This document shows, one piece after another, positions 18,777 through 27,116 of a stretch of 64,000 bases of DNA. The position numbers and the translations under genes were made by a program. Origin of the DNA: Gemmatimonadota bacterium (GTDB taxonomy: Bacteria > Gemmatimonadota > Gemmatimonadetes > Gemmatimonadales > Gemmatimonadaceae); assembly GCA_016719105.1 (NCBI GenBank), contig JADKAQ010000016.1:124001-188000 (forward strand), read 5' to 3'. The notes below the pieces were generated by a model, which did not search any database, was not told the origin of the DNA, and worked only from the letters and a program-made list of their open reading frames with translations. Position 1 is the stretch's first letter, and every line of letters begins with the position of its first letter.

Positions 18777-20645
18777 ATGGCTGAACCGAAGCTCCCCTCC
18801 ACGCCCCCGAAGAAGCCGAAGGTGAACACGGCGCGCGCCTGGTCCGAGACCCGCGCGCTCATGTGGACGCACCGGCGCTCGCTGGCGATCGGCTTCCTGC
18901 TCATGCTCGTGAATCGACTCTCCGGGCTGGTCCTGCCGGCGAGTTCGAAGTACCTGATCGACAACGTCCTCTCGCAGGGGCGCGTCGACCTGCTGCTCCC
19001 GCTCGCGTTGGCCAGTGGCGGGGCAACGATCATCCAGGCGATCACGTCGTTCGCCCTCTCGCAGGTCGTGAGCATCGCGGCCCAGCGCGCCATCACCGAC
19101 ATGCGCATTGACGTGCAGCGGCACATCCTGCGCCTTCCGGTCTCCTTCTTCGATTCGACCAAGACCGGCGTCCTGATCTCGCGCATCATGACCGACGCCG
19201 AGGGGATCCGGAACCTCGTCGGGACCGGGATCGTGCAGCTGGTGGGGGGGCTGCTCACCGCGCTCATCGCGCTGGGCGTGCTGTTCTACACGAGCTGGAA
19301 GCTCACCTCGCTGACGCTGGTGGTGCTGGCGGCGTTCGGGGTGATGATGGCGATCGCCTTCAAGCGCCTGCGCCCGATCTTCCGGGAGCGGAGCGTGATC
19401 AACGCCGAGGTCACCGGGCGCCTCACGGAGACGGTCGGCGGCGTCCGCATCGTGAAGGTCTACACGGCGGAGGATCGCGAGGAGCGCGTCTTTGCCGGGG
19501 GGGCGGAGCGCCTCTTTGCCAACGTGCGCTCGACCATCACCGGGACGAGCGCGGTGGGGGCGGCGACGACGGCGATCGTCGGCGTGATCGGCGTGCTGCT
19601 CACGATCATGGGGGGACAGGCCATCATCGCCGGCGAGATGTCGTTAGGCGACTTCGTGCGCTACATCTTCTTCATCGGCCTGGTGGCGGCGCCGCTGGTG
19701 TCGATCGCGTCGATCGGGACGCAGATCTCCGAGGCGTTCGCCGGCCTCGATCGCATCCGCGAGATCCGCGACATGGCGACCGAGGACGCGCTCGATGCGT
19801 CCAAGGCCTCCGTCCCCACGCTCGACGGGGCCATCGAGTTCCGCCACGTCGACTTCGAGTACACCGAGGGGGTCCCCGTCCTCAAGGACATCTCGTTCCA
19901 GGCGCCGGCGGGGTCGACGACCGCACTCGTGGGATCGAGCGGGGCCGGGAAGAGCACGCTGATCGGGCTGGTGATGGCCTTCAATCGCGCCAAGTCGGGG
20001 CAGGTCATCGTCGATGGGCACGACCTCGAGTCGCTCAAGCTGCACGAGTATCGCAGCCACCTGGGCGTCGTTATGCAGGACAACTTCCTCTTCGACGGTT
20101 CGATCCGCGACAACATCGCCTACGCCCGTCCCGATGCCACGGACGAAGAGGTCCGGCAGGTGGCGCGCATCGCGCACGTCGACGAGTTCGTCGAGACGTG
20201 GGAGAAGCGCTACGACACGGTCGTCGGGGAGCGCGGCGTGAAGCTGTCCGGCGGCCAGCGCCAGCGGGTGGCGATTGCGCGGGCGATCCTGGCCGATCCG
20301 CGCATCCTCATCCTGGACGAGGCGACCTCGTCGCTCGACAGCGAGAGCGAGGCGCTCATCCGCGACGGGCTGCAGCGGCTGCGCACGGGGCGCACGACCT
20401 TCGTGATCGCCCACCGCCTGTCGACGATCGAGAGTGCCGACCAGATCCTGGTGATCGAGGACGGGCGCATCATCGAGCGCGGAACGCACGCCGAGCTGAT
20501 GGCGCTGCGCGGACGGTACAAGGAGCTGCACGATCGCCAGTACGGGATCGAGACCGACCGGTTCATCAATCCCGGCGAGGACTTCACGCCGGAGCCCGAC
20601 GCGGCGGATGCGATCGCCCCCTCGCGCGGGCGGGGCGCCCCGTGA
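18777..20645 (+). CDS. ABC exporter, fused permease-ATPase (MsbA/multidrug type)
   Basis: 622 residues from an ATG at 18777. A six-helix ABC membrane domain occupies about residues 25-350 and an ATPase domain the rest. Walker A GSSGAGKS is at 386-393, the signature LSGGQ at 490-494 and Walker B ILILDE with Asp514/Glu515, followed by the H-loop in IAHRLST. This half-transporter should work as a homodimer that exports lipids, drugs or peptides; the substrate is not clear. A TACCTT element lies at 18749. One TTA codon is in GTTAGGC (19643). A long hairpin terminator follows. Confidence 0.93.
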   Translation: MAEPKLPSTPPKKPKVNTARAWSETRALMWTHRRSLAIGFLLMLVNRLSGLVLPASSKYLIDNVLSQGRVDLLLPLALASGGATIIQAITSFALSQVVSIAAQRAITDMRIDVQRHILRLPVSFFDSTKTGVLISRIMTDAEGIRNLVGTGIVQLVGGLLTALIALGVLFYTSWKLTSLTLVVLAAFGVMMAIAFKRLRPIFRERSVINAEVTGRLTETVGGVRIVKVYTAEDREERVFAGGAERLFANVRSTITGTSAVGAATTAIVGVIGVLLTIMGGQAIIAGEMSLGDFVRYIFFIGLVAAPLVSIASIGTQISEAFAGLDRIREIRDMATEDALDASKASVPTLDGAIEFRHVDFEYTEGVPVLKDISFQAPAGSTTALVGSSGAGKSTLIGLVMAFNRAKSGQVIVDGHDLESLKLHEYRSHLGVVMQDNFLFDGSIRDNIAYARPDATDEEVRQVARIAHVDEFVETWEKRYDTVVGERGVKLSGGQRQRVAIARAILADPRILILDEATSSLDSESEALIRDGLQRLRTGRTTFVIAHRLSTIESADQILVIEDGRIIERGTHAELMALRGRYKELHDRQYGIETDRFINPGEDFTPEPDAADAIAPSRGRGAP

Positions 20646-20681
20646 TGCGGGCTCGTTAGGAACGCTCGATCACGGACATGG

Positions 20682-20722
20682 GGTGCCGCCGGCGCGGGGT
20701 GTCCCGTTAGGCCGGCGGCGCC
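20682..20722. terminator. Hairpin terminator carrying a GTTAGGC motif
   Basis: 12-base stem (20682-20693 with 20711-20722, one G-T wobble) closing a 17-base loop. It lies between the ABC exporter and the convergent winged-helix regulator. The over-represented motif GTTAGGC (20706-20712) spans the loop and the base of the stem. Confidence 0.65.
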
Positions 20723-20773
20723 GATCCCACCCACGCGCCGCGCGGCCCCGATGCCGCTCGGCGCGCGCGGCCG

Positions 20774-21166
20774 TCAGTCTTCGGGATGGCTCCCGTTGCC
20801 GTTCTCGTGCTCGCCGTGCGTCCCCGTGCCATTGCCGTTTGACGAGTGTGGCACGCCGAGGACCATCTGCACGAGGGCGCTCAGCGTGCGATGCGACTCC
20901 ATCGGATGCCGCAACGAGACGTCGGCGTTCACTTCGTAGTGATTGCGCCGCCCGTCACGTGACTTGGTGAGCGCACCCGACTCTTCGAGCTCGGCGATGA
21001 TCTTCTGGACCGCGCGCTCGGTGATCCCGACCTGCGAGGCGATCTCGCGCAGCCGTACGTCGTGGTCGCGGGCGATCGCCAACAGGACGTGGGCGTGGTT
21101 CGTGAGGAAGGTCCACTGCGTGGAACCAGTGGCGGCGGCACGCGTTTCGGGTGTGGTCGACGTCAT
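20774..21166 (-). CDS. Winged helix-turn-helix regulator (MarR-like)
   Basis: 130 residues from an ATG at 21166. The DNA-binding part shows helix-turn-helix REIASQVGITERAVQKIIAEL and a wing with SRDGRRNHYEV. A C-terminal tail rich in Asn/Gly/His (SSNGNGTGTHGEHENGNG) is likely flexible and might bind metal. The open frame goes further upstream, to 21271, but that part has no similarity. It is convergent to the ABC exporter and faces away from the NRAMP-like gene, so it could control either itself or that transporter; this is inference. Confidence 0.75.
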   Translation of the reverse strand: MTSTTPETRAAATGSTQWTFLTNHAHVLLAIARDHDVRLREIASQVGITERAVQKIIAELEESGALTKSRDGRRNHYEVNADVSLRHPMESHRTLSALVQMVLGVPHSSNGNGTGTHGEHENGNGSHPED

Positions 21167-21499
21167 TGGGCTACGGCTGGGTGCGGCGCGGACGGTCTGG
21201 TCGGTAAGGCGTACGGCGCTTCGGGTATTCGAGGCCGCGCCTATATAGCAGAAACCGGTCGACGTCGCCATCGGAACGAGAGTCTAATCCAAGTAGTCCT
21301 AATGGCTTACGGCTCCCGCCCGTCTGGGTGGGATGAATCCCGGCGCCCGTCCCAGCGCGCCGCGACGTCCCCCGCGCGCCCCGGCGCGCGACGGCTCGAG
21401 TCGGCACAATTCGGCGCCCGAAGACCGGGAGATTTGCGGGAGGCGTGGTAGCCGCGGCTGCCCCTGCGGTAAGTTCCCGCCGCCCGTTTCCCCGCCGAC
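21167..21499. other. Divergent intergenic region
   Basis: Gene-free stretch between the minus-strand regulator and the plus-strand NRAMP-like gene. It is less GC-rich around 21235-21305, with a self-complementary TATATA at 21242-21247 that could serve as a -10 box on either strand. A TAAGTTCC element at 21470-21477 lies 22 bases before the NRAMP-like start. No convincing small gene or structured RNA was found. Confidence 0.5.
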
Positions 21500-22759
21500 T
21501 TGCCAGACTCCTCGAAATCCGCCTCGCCCGACCGTCCCGCTGTGCCCGCGCCTGCCGCGCCCGCCGCGCCATCGGGAAGTCGAAAGAGCGCCCTGATCGG
21601 CGCCGCCTTCCTCATGGCGACGTCGGCCATCGGCCCGGGCTTCCTGACGCAGACGGCGGTCTTCACCGAGCGGCTCGGGGCGAGCTTCGGCTTCGTCATC
21701 CTGATGAGCATCCTGCTCGACCTCGGGGCACAGCTCACCACCTGGCGGGTCATCGCCGCGGCCAACCGGCGGGCGCAGGACGTGGCCAACCTCGTCCTGC
21801 CGGGGCTGGGGACCTTCCTCGTCGCCCTCGTGGCGATCGGAGGGCTGGCCTTCAACATCGGGAACGTCGCGGGAGCGGGACTCGGCCTCAACGTCCTGCT
21901 GGGGGTCCCGGTGACGACCGGGGCCGTGGTGAGCGCCGCGATCGCCATCGCCCTCTTCCTGGTGAAGGAGGCCGGTCGGGCGATGGATCGGTTTGCGCAG
22001 TTCCTCGGCTTCGTGATGGTCGGCCTCACGGTGTACGTGGCCATTGCGTCCACCCCGCCGATCGGCGAGGCGGTGGTGCGCACCATTGTCCCCGAGCGCG
22101 TCGACGTGTTCGCGATCGTGACGCTCGTGGGGGGGACGGTGGGCGGCTACATCACCTTCGCTGGCGCGCATCGCCTGCTCGATGCCGGGATCGGCGGCGC
22201 GGCCTCGATCCCGGCCGTCACGCGCTCGGCGGGACGGGCCATCGGCATCGCGTCGTTGATGCGCGTCCTGCTCTTCCTCGCCGCGTTAGGCGTGGTGTCG
22301 AAGGGGGGAGTCCTCGACGCGGCCAATCCCCCCGCCTCCGTCTTCAAGCTGGCCACCGGCGCCGTGGGCTATCGCCTGTTCGGGATCGTGATGTGGGCGG
22401 CGGCGATCACGTCGGTGGTGGGGGCGGCCTACACCTCGGTCTCGTTCCTCCGCTCGGTGAGCGGCTGGGTCGACCGCTCACCGGCCCGGGTCATCATCGC
22501 GTTCATCGTGGTGTCGACGGGGGGCTTCCTGCTGGTGGGGCGACCGGTCAAGACGCTGATACTCGTCGGGTCGCTGAACGGGTTGATCCTTCCGGTCGCC
22601 GTCGCGTCGATGTTGATGGCTGCGCGACGCCGCGACATCGTCGGCGACTACCGGCACCCGCCGCTCCTCTTCGGTGCGGGGTGGCTGGTGGCGGTCTCCA
22701 TGGCTGCGATGGGGGCGTACACGCTCGTGCGGGATATCCCGGCACTTCTGACGCGGTAG
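21500..22759 (+). CDS. NRAMP-related membrane transporter, YcsG type
   Basis: 419 residues, about 11 membrane helices. The first helix reads ATSAIGPGFLTQTAVF, and the later helix with GGYITFAGAHRLLDAG also fits the YcsG group of the NRAMP superfamily. Classic NRAMP proteins carry DPGN in helix 1 for Mn/Fe binding; here the place is taken by GPGF, so ordinary divalent metal binding is doubtful. YcsG of Bacillus lies beside 5-oxoprolinase genes, but no such neighbours are seen here. The start is TTG at 21500 or GTG at 21542. One TTA codon is in the GTTAGGC context (22285). Confidence 0.85.
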   Translation: MPDSSKSASPDRPAVPAPAAPAAPSGSRKSALIGAAFLMATSAIGPGFLTQTAVFTERLGASFGFVILMSILLDLGAQLTTWRVIAAANRRAQDVANLVLPGLGTFLVALVAIGGLAFNIGNVAGAGLGLNVLLGVPVTTGAVVSAAIAIALFLVKEAGRAMDRFAQFLGFVMVGLTVYVAIASTPPIGEAVVRTIVPERVDVFAIVTLVGGTVGGYITFAGAHRLLDAGIGGAASIPAVTRSAGRAIGIASLMRVLLFLAALGVVSKGGVLDAANPPASVFKLATGAVGYRLFGIVMWAAAITSVVGAAYTSVSFLRSVSGWVDRSPARVIIAFIVVSTGGFLLVGRPVKTLILVGSLNGLILPVAVASMLMAARRRDIVGDYRHPPLLFGAGWLVAVSMAAMGAYTLVRDIPALLTR

Positions 22760-22828
22760 GCGGGGGCGGAGATCGCGGCTGCCTGACGGCCGGGAGTTCG
22801 TAACGACGAGGCGGCGCAATCGTCTTTT

Positions 22829-22860
22829 GGAGGTCGCCGGATCCCTCGCCGCCGACCTCC
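22829..22860 (+). other. Hairpin just before a start codon
   Basis: GGAGGTCG (22829-22836) pairs with CGACCTCC (22853-22860), leaving a 16-base loop; the ATG of the HEAT-like gene follows four bases later. The only GGAGG in the leader is locked in the stem, and no other Shine-Dalgarno sequence is seen. A structure-controlled start is possible but not shown. Confidence 0.35.
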
Positions 22861-22864
22861 CGCC

Positions 22865-24961
22865 ATGCACTCTCCCACCGCCACGAGCCCGACCGGTCAC
22901 ACCGAGTCGATCCCGCACGAACTCCGTGAGTTCGCGCAGGACTTTGCCGTGGCCGTCCACAAGCGAGGGATCTACCCGGCGGCGCACCCCATGCAGCTCG
23001 GGGCGGTCGAGACGGTGGTCGCGCGGCTGCAGCACATCTTCGCCATGCGCCATGAACTGGCGATCGGCGTCGCCCGGACGCACCTCCTCCTCGATGGACA
23101 CCCGACCGACGAGGAGCACCCGCTGCTGCGCGACCTCGCCGGCCGTATGCACGACCACCAGCTGGGTGGCGTACGCCTCATGGTCGGGATCTCGCGCGAC
23201 GAACTCGACGGCTTTGTTGCGGCCCTTTCGGACTCTCCGCTGAGGGGCGGGGAACCGATTGGCAGCCGAGCCCGGGACCTCGAGCGCCAGTGGCCGCACA
23301 TCCACATCTCGCCGGTGGCGTTTCACCAGCTCGCCCTCCTCTCCGATGACGCGGAGGACGGCGATGTCGGGGCTGTCGTGGCGAGTCGCGCGAGCGAGGT
23401 GTGGACCGCCCTCGCCCAGACGGCGTTGGCCGGGGGCGAAGGCGAGGGCCAAGGCTCGGGAGACGGTGAGGGGTCGGCGGTGCATCAGCCGGCGCAGCTT
23501 GCGGCGTCGATCGAGCGGCGTCTCGCCGATCCACGCTCCCGTGATCACGTGCTGACGGCGCTGCTGCGGGCCGTGGACGAACTCGAGTCGCCGGAGGTCG
23601 CGGGCGACGGCGGACTGCGCCAACGGATGACAAGCCTGGTGGAGCTCCTCAGCGAGGAGGCGATCCAGCAGCTGCTGGAGATGAACGGCGATCGCACGCG
23701 ACGCGACGCCTTCCTGCACAAGGCGAGCGACGTGCTCGGAGCGCAGGCGGTGGTCGACCTGGTGCGGGTGGCGGCCGCCCAGGACGGCGCGCCAGTGTCG
23801 TCGGCGATGCTGCGGCTGCTGCAGAAGCTGGCGCGCGGCGCCTCGCGCGGGCGCAACTCCGCGCGATCGATGGACGCCGCCCTGCGCCGGGTGACGCGCC
23901 GATTGCTGCGCGACTGGACGCTGGATGATCCCAATCCCGAGGCATACTCGCTGGTGCTGGGTGACCTGGCGCAGCACGCGGGGGGGGCGGCGCGCGACCA
24001 GCACCGCGACAGCTGCGAACCCGAGCGCATCGTGGAGATGAGTCTCGACGCCGGGGTGGTGACGACGAGCACCGAGTCGGCGCTGGGGCGCCTGGTGATG
24101 CGCGAGGGGGGCGCCGCCACGCTCGAGCGGCTCATGAAGCTCCCGGAGTCGCCGGAGCGGGACCTGCTCGAAGGGCGCCTGGTGAACGACGCGATGCTGC
24201 GTGAGCAGCTGGCGGCCGAGCGTCCCGACCAGCACGTGCTCGGGCACGCGGTCGATCGGTTGCGGGCGCGAGCCATCGACCCGATCCTGCAGGCGCTGGT
24301 GCGTCGCGACGAACAGGATGCCGAGTGGGCGGTCGCGCTCATGATGCGCCTGGGGTTCGACGCCCTCGTCCCGCTCGGGCAGGCGGTCCCGACGCTCCCG
24401 CCGCGCGCGCTGCGACACGTGCTGGCGGTCTTCGACCGCCTCGACGCCTGGCCGCCGGGGGTGGAGCCGGCGGTGCTCGCGCGGCACCCCGATGCGGCCG
24501 TGCGTCGCGAGGCGATTCGATTCCTCCTCAAGCACGACGCCACGCGCGACGCGGGGACGATGCTCGGGCTGCGCGACGCCGACCTGCGCACCTTCGGGCT
24601 GGCAATGAGCGCGGTCATGCGCGCCTGTACCATCGAGGCCGCCCGCCTGCTCATGCATCGCTACGACGACCCGGACATCGGCGCCGAGCTGCGCTCGCGC
24701 ATGGCCCGCGCGATCGCCAGCGTGCGCACGCCGGAGACGCTCGACTGGCTCGTGGCGCAGGTCCTGACCACGCGCTGGATCGTGGGATCGGTGCGGCTGC
24801 GCAAGTCGTCGTTGGAGGTGCGCGCGATCATCGCGGCGATCGCGCAGTTCCATCGTGGCGAACCGGCCGCCGAGCAGGTGTTGCGGCTGGCGGAGCGCAG
24901 TCGCGACGACGACCTACGCCGCGCGGCAAGCGCGCGGCTCGAACGCCTGGGAGGGCGATGA
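22865..24961 (+). CDS. HEAT-repeat-like protein with GHP-type N-terminal domain
   Basis: 698 residues, no signal peptide. Residues about 15-125 form an N-terminal domain starting IPHELREFAQDFAVAVHK and including YPAAHPMQL, which seems homologous to the start of the next protein. The remainder is alpha-helical, rich in Leu/Ala/Arg, with spaced ~35-residue helical pairs such as LRHVLAVFDRL and HPDAAVRREAIRFLLKH near the end, typical of HEAT repeats that act as binding scaffolds. A low-complexity Gly/Glu stretch is near residues 195-210. No catalytic motif. The stop overlaps the ATG of the HD-GYP gene (ATGA), so the proteins are probably made in step and may interact. Confidence 0.75.
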   Translation: MHSPTATSPTGHTESIPHELREFAQDFAVAVHKRGIYPAAHPMQLGAVETVVARLQHIFAMRHELAIGVARTHLLLDGHPTDEEHPLLRDLAGRMHDHQLGGVRLMVGISRDELDGFVAALSDSPLRGGEPIGSRARDLERQWPHIHISPVAFHQLALLSDDAEDGDVGAVVASRASEVWTALAQTALAGGEGEGQGSGDGEGSAVHQPAQLAASIERRLADPRSRDHVLTALLRAVDELESPEVAGDGGLRQRMTSLVELLSEEAIQQLLEMNGDRTRRDAFLHKASDVLGAQAVVDLVRVAAAQDGAPVSSAMLRLLQKLARGASRGRNSARSMDAALRRVTRRLLRDWTLDDPNPEAYSLVLGDLAQHAGGAARDQHRDSCEPERIVEMSLDAGVVTTSTESALGRLVMREGGAATLERLMKLPESPERDLLEGRLVNDAMLREQLAAERPDQHVLGHAVDRLRARAIDPILQALVRRDEQDAEWAVALMMRLGFDALVPLGQAVPTLPPRALRHVLAVFDRLDAWPPGVEPAVLARHPDAAVRREAIRFLLKHDATRDAGTMLGLRDADLRTFGLAMSAVMRACTIEAARLLMHRYDDPDIGAELRSRMARAIASVRTPETLDWLVAQVLTTRWIVGSVRLRKSSLEVRAIIAAIAQFHRGEPAAEQVLRLAERSRDDDLRRAASARLERLGGR

Positions 24962-26157
24962 CCGACGCGACGCTGTACCTCACCTCGCTGGCGCAGGCGC
25001 TGGCCAAGATGTCCCTGTATGCCGAGGGGCATCCGTCGCGCGCGCGCGCGGCCGACGCGTCGTTCGCGCGGCTGCGGACCCTGCAGCAGGTCGACGCGAC
25101 GCCGACCTTCTCCTTCCTGGGGCGCGAGGTGATCTACTACGAGCGCACGTTGCGCGACCTGGCCGACTGGGACTGGGCACAGCGCTTCTCCAGCGCCGGG
25201 GTGCAGCGCATCGAGTTCGAGGCGGCCGTCGACCGGGAGAGCTACCACGCCTTCCTCGAGGAGCTGCTCACGCGTGTGGCGCTCGCCCAGGGGATGCGCG
25301 ACAAGCCGCTCGCCATCGCCGCGTCGCCGCGCGCGACGCCGATCCGCTTCGGGGCCGTGGGGGTGCGCGGTGACGCGGAGAGCGACGATGAGGCAATCGA
25401 CGCCGAACTGGAGGAAAGCGAGCGCCTCGACCTCTCCGAGGAGGCCGACGTCGTGACCTGGATGCACGACGAGGTCCTGGTGGCCCACCAGTTGCCCCTG
25501 GCGGAGGCCGAAGCGGTGGTCCACTCGCTCGCCCACGCGATGCAGGGCTCCTCGCGGGCGCTCATCCCGCTGCTCACGCTGAAGGAGTTCGACCAGTACA
25601 CCACCACGCACGCGCTCAACGTCTCGGTGCTGGCGATGGGGCTCGCCGAGCGACTGGGGTTGTCGGCGCGCGAGGTGAAGGGTTACGGCGTCGCGGGGCT
25701 GCTCCACGACCTCGGCAAGGTGAAGATCCCGCCCGAGGTGCTCAATAAGCCGGGGGTCCTCACGCCAGAGGAGTTCGACCTCATGCGGTCGCACACGGTG
25801 GAGGGGGCCAGACTCATCCTCGAGGCGGACCGGCACCTGGACCTCAGCGCGGTCGTCGCCTTCGAGCACCACATCATGATCGACGGTGGCGGTTACCCCA
25901 CGCGTTGCACCCGGCGGGACTGCCACCACGCCAGCCGCCTCGTGCACGTCTGCGACGTCTTCGATGCCCTGCGCACGCACCGCCCCTACCGCGTGGCGTG
26001 GGACACCGCGTCGATCCTCGCCTACATCGAGAAGCGCATCGGGAGCGAGTTCGACCCCGTGATCGCCGATGCTTTCCTCTCGATGATTCGCGGGTCGGAG
26101 ATGCGGCTGGCACACGCGCGTTCCATCGACGAGGACGTGCTGGTCGGCGCGTTGTGA
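24958..26157 (+). CDS. HD-GYP domain phosphodiesterase-like protein
   Basis: 399 residues from an ATG at 24958 overlapping the previous stop. The N-terminal ~105 residues (LYLTSLAQALAKMSLYAEGHPS...) resemble the start of the preceding HEAT-like protein. The C-terminal domain is HD-GYP: HDLGK with His250/Asp251/Lys254, HH at 304-305 and GYP at 312-314, then VCDVFDALRTHRPYR. HD-GYP enzymes break down cyclic di-GMP or related dinucleotides with a two- or three-metal site. There is a small insertion with Cys/His (TRCTRRDCHH) right after GYP. No receiver or membrane part is present, so input may come from its neighbour. A terminator follows. Confidence 0.9.
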   Translation: MTDATLYLTSLAQALAKMSLYAEGHPSRARAADASFARLRTLQQVDATPTFSFLGREVIYYERTLRDLADWDWAQRFSSAGVQRIEFEAAVDRESYHAFLEELLTRVALAQGMRDKPLAIAASPRATPIRFGAVGVRGDAESDDEAIDAELEESERLDLSEEADVVTWMHDEVLVAHQLPLAEAEAVVHSLAHAMQGSSRALIPLLTLKEFDQYTTTHALNVSVLAMGLAERLGLSAREVKGYGVAGLLHDLGKVKIPPEVLNKPGVLTPEEFDLMRSHTVEGARLILEADRHLDLSAVVAFEHHIMIDGGGYPTRCTRRDCHHASRLVHVCDVFDALRTHRPYRVAWDTASILAYIEKRIGSEFDPVIADAFLSMIRGSEMRLAHARSIDEDVLVGAL

Positions 26158-26164
26158 CGCGCGC

Positions 26165-26196
26165 CGGTCGCCGGGAGGTGCGCGTCCCGGCGATCG
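26165..26196. terminator. Bidirectional hairpin terminator
   Basis: 12-base stem (26165-26176 with 26185-26196, one G-T wobble) around an 8-base loop, placed in the 42 bases between the HD-GYP gene and the convergent esterase gene. Confidence 0.75.
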
Positions 26197-26199
26197 GTG

Positions 26200-26964
26200 C
26201 TAGAGCCCCAGGTGCCCCAGATGATACGGGAGCATCTGGCGCCACGCCGGCCAGTCGTGGCGCACGTCGTGCCCCCACAGGTCGAGCCAGTGCGGAATCC
26301 CCTTGGCGTGCAGCGACTCCGAGAGTCGGCGCGAGGCATCGGGGGCCTCGTACGCCCCCTGGCCCGTGACGATGACGATGCGCGACTGCTGTTGGAGCAG
26401 GTGGAGCGCTCCTCCCTCGATGCCGGGGAGGTACCAGAGCGGGTTGTTGAAGAAGACGTTGTCGTCGGTGTACCCCTTGAGGTAGTTCGGCGACAGGTCG
26501 TAGAAGCCCGACATCGCGATCATCCCGCCAAAGAGATCGGGGCGCCGAAGGAAGGCGTTGGCCGCGTGAAACGCGCCGAACGACGCTCCGGTCGTGAGCG
26601 CACGCGCCCCGCCGTCGCGACAGACCGTGCGCATGTACGGCACCACCTCTTCCTCGATGTAGGACGAGTACAGCGCCTGGCGTCGCGCCCGCTCCGGGAC
26701 CGGGGTGTCCCGGTCCATCCACGCGTAGGAATTGATGCTGTCGATCGAGAACAGGCGGATGCGTCCCGCCATCAGTGACTGCTCGACCGCCTTCACCAGA
26801 AAGAAGCGCTCGTTCTCGAGGAAGTCGGCGGCGGCGGTGGGGAAGAGCAGGATCGGGGCGCCGGCGTAGCCGTACGATACGATCGGCATGTGGAGTCCGA
26901 GGCGCGGGGAGCGCCACCCATCGATGACACGCGGGAGCGATGGGTCGATGTACTGGATCGACAT
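26200..26964 (-). CDS. Alpha/beta-hydrolase, esterase (EstD-like) family
   Basis: 254 residues from an ATG at 26964. Soluble alpha/beta-hydrolase of the putative esterase family. The nucleophile elbow reads GASFGAFHA with Ser128, and HDVRHDW near the end supplies the likely catalytic His. The early strand PILLFPTAAADFLE fits the oxyanion region of this group. The substrate is unknown. The in-frame reading upstream to 27051 has no similarity. It is divergent from the YifB/ComM gene with a 150-base spacer. Confidence 0.85.
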   Translation of the reverse strand: MSIQYIDPSLPRVIDGWRSPRLGLHMPIVSYGYAGAPILLFPTAAADFLENERFFLVKAVEQSLMAGRIRLFSIDSINSYAWMDRDTPVPERARRQALYSSYIEEEVVPYMRTVCRDGGARALTTGASFGAFHAANAFLRRPDLFGGMIAMSGFYDLSPNYLKGYTDDNVFFNNPLWYLPGIEGGALHLLQQQSRIVIVTGQGAYEAPDASRRLSESLHAKGIPHWLDLWGHDVRHDWPAWRQMLPYHLGHLGL

Positions 26965-27116
26965 GGCGGGATCGGAACGGAGAAGATGGGGAGTGGCGCC
27001 CCCGGTGCAGCGGCGGCGATCGAAAGGTACGAGCGCCGCCGCGCGCGGCAACGGATTGGACCGGTTCGCGTGAAAACGGTACCGCGCTCTGGCCCGAGCG
27101 CCGCGACCTTCCCGTC

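Noticed and set aside
21242..21247. TATATA as a definite promoter
   Set aside because: It could be a -10 box on either strand, but no matching -35 or -33 box at a proper distance could be seen.
22478..24853. 791-residue minus-strand frame opposite the HEAT-like gene
   Set aside because: His/Arg-rich antisense reading without domains; typical shadow in GC-rich DNA.
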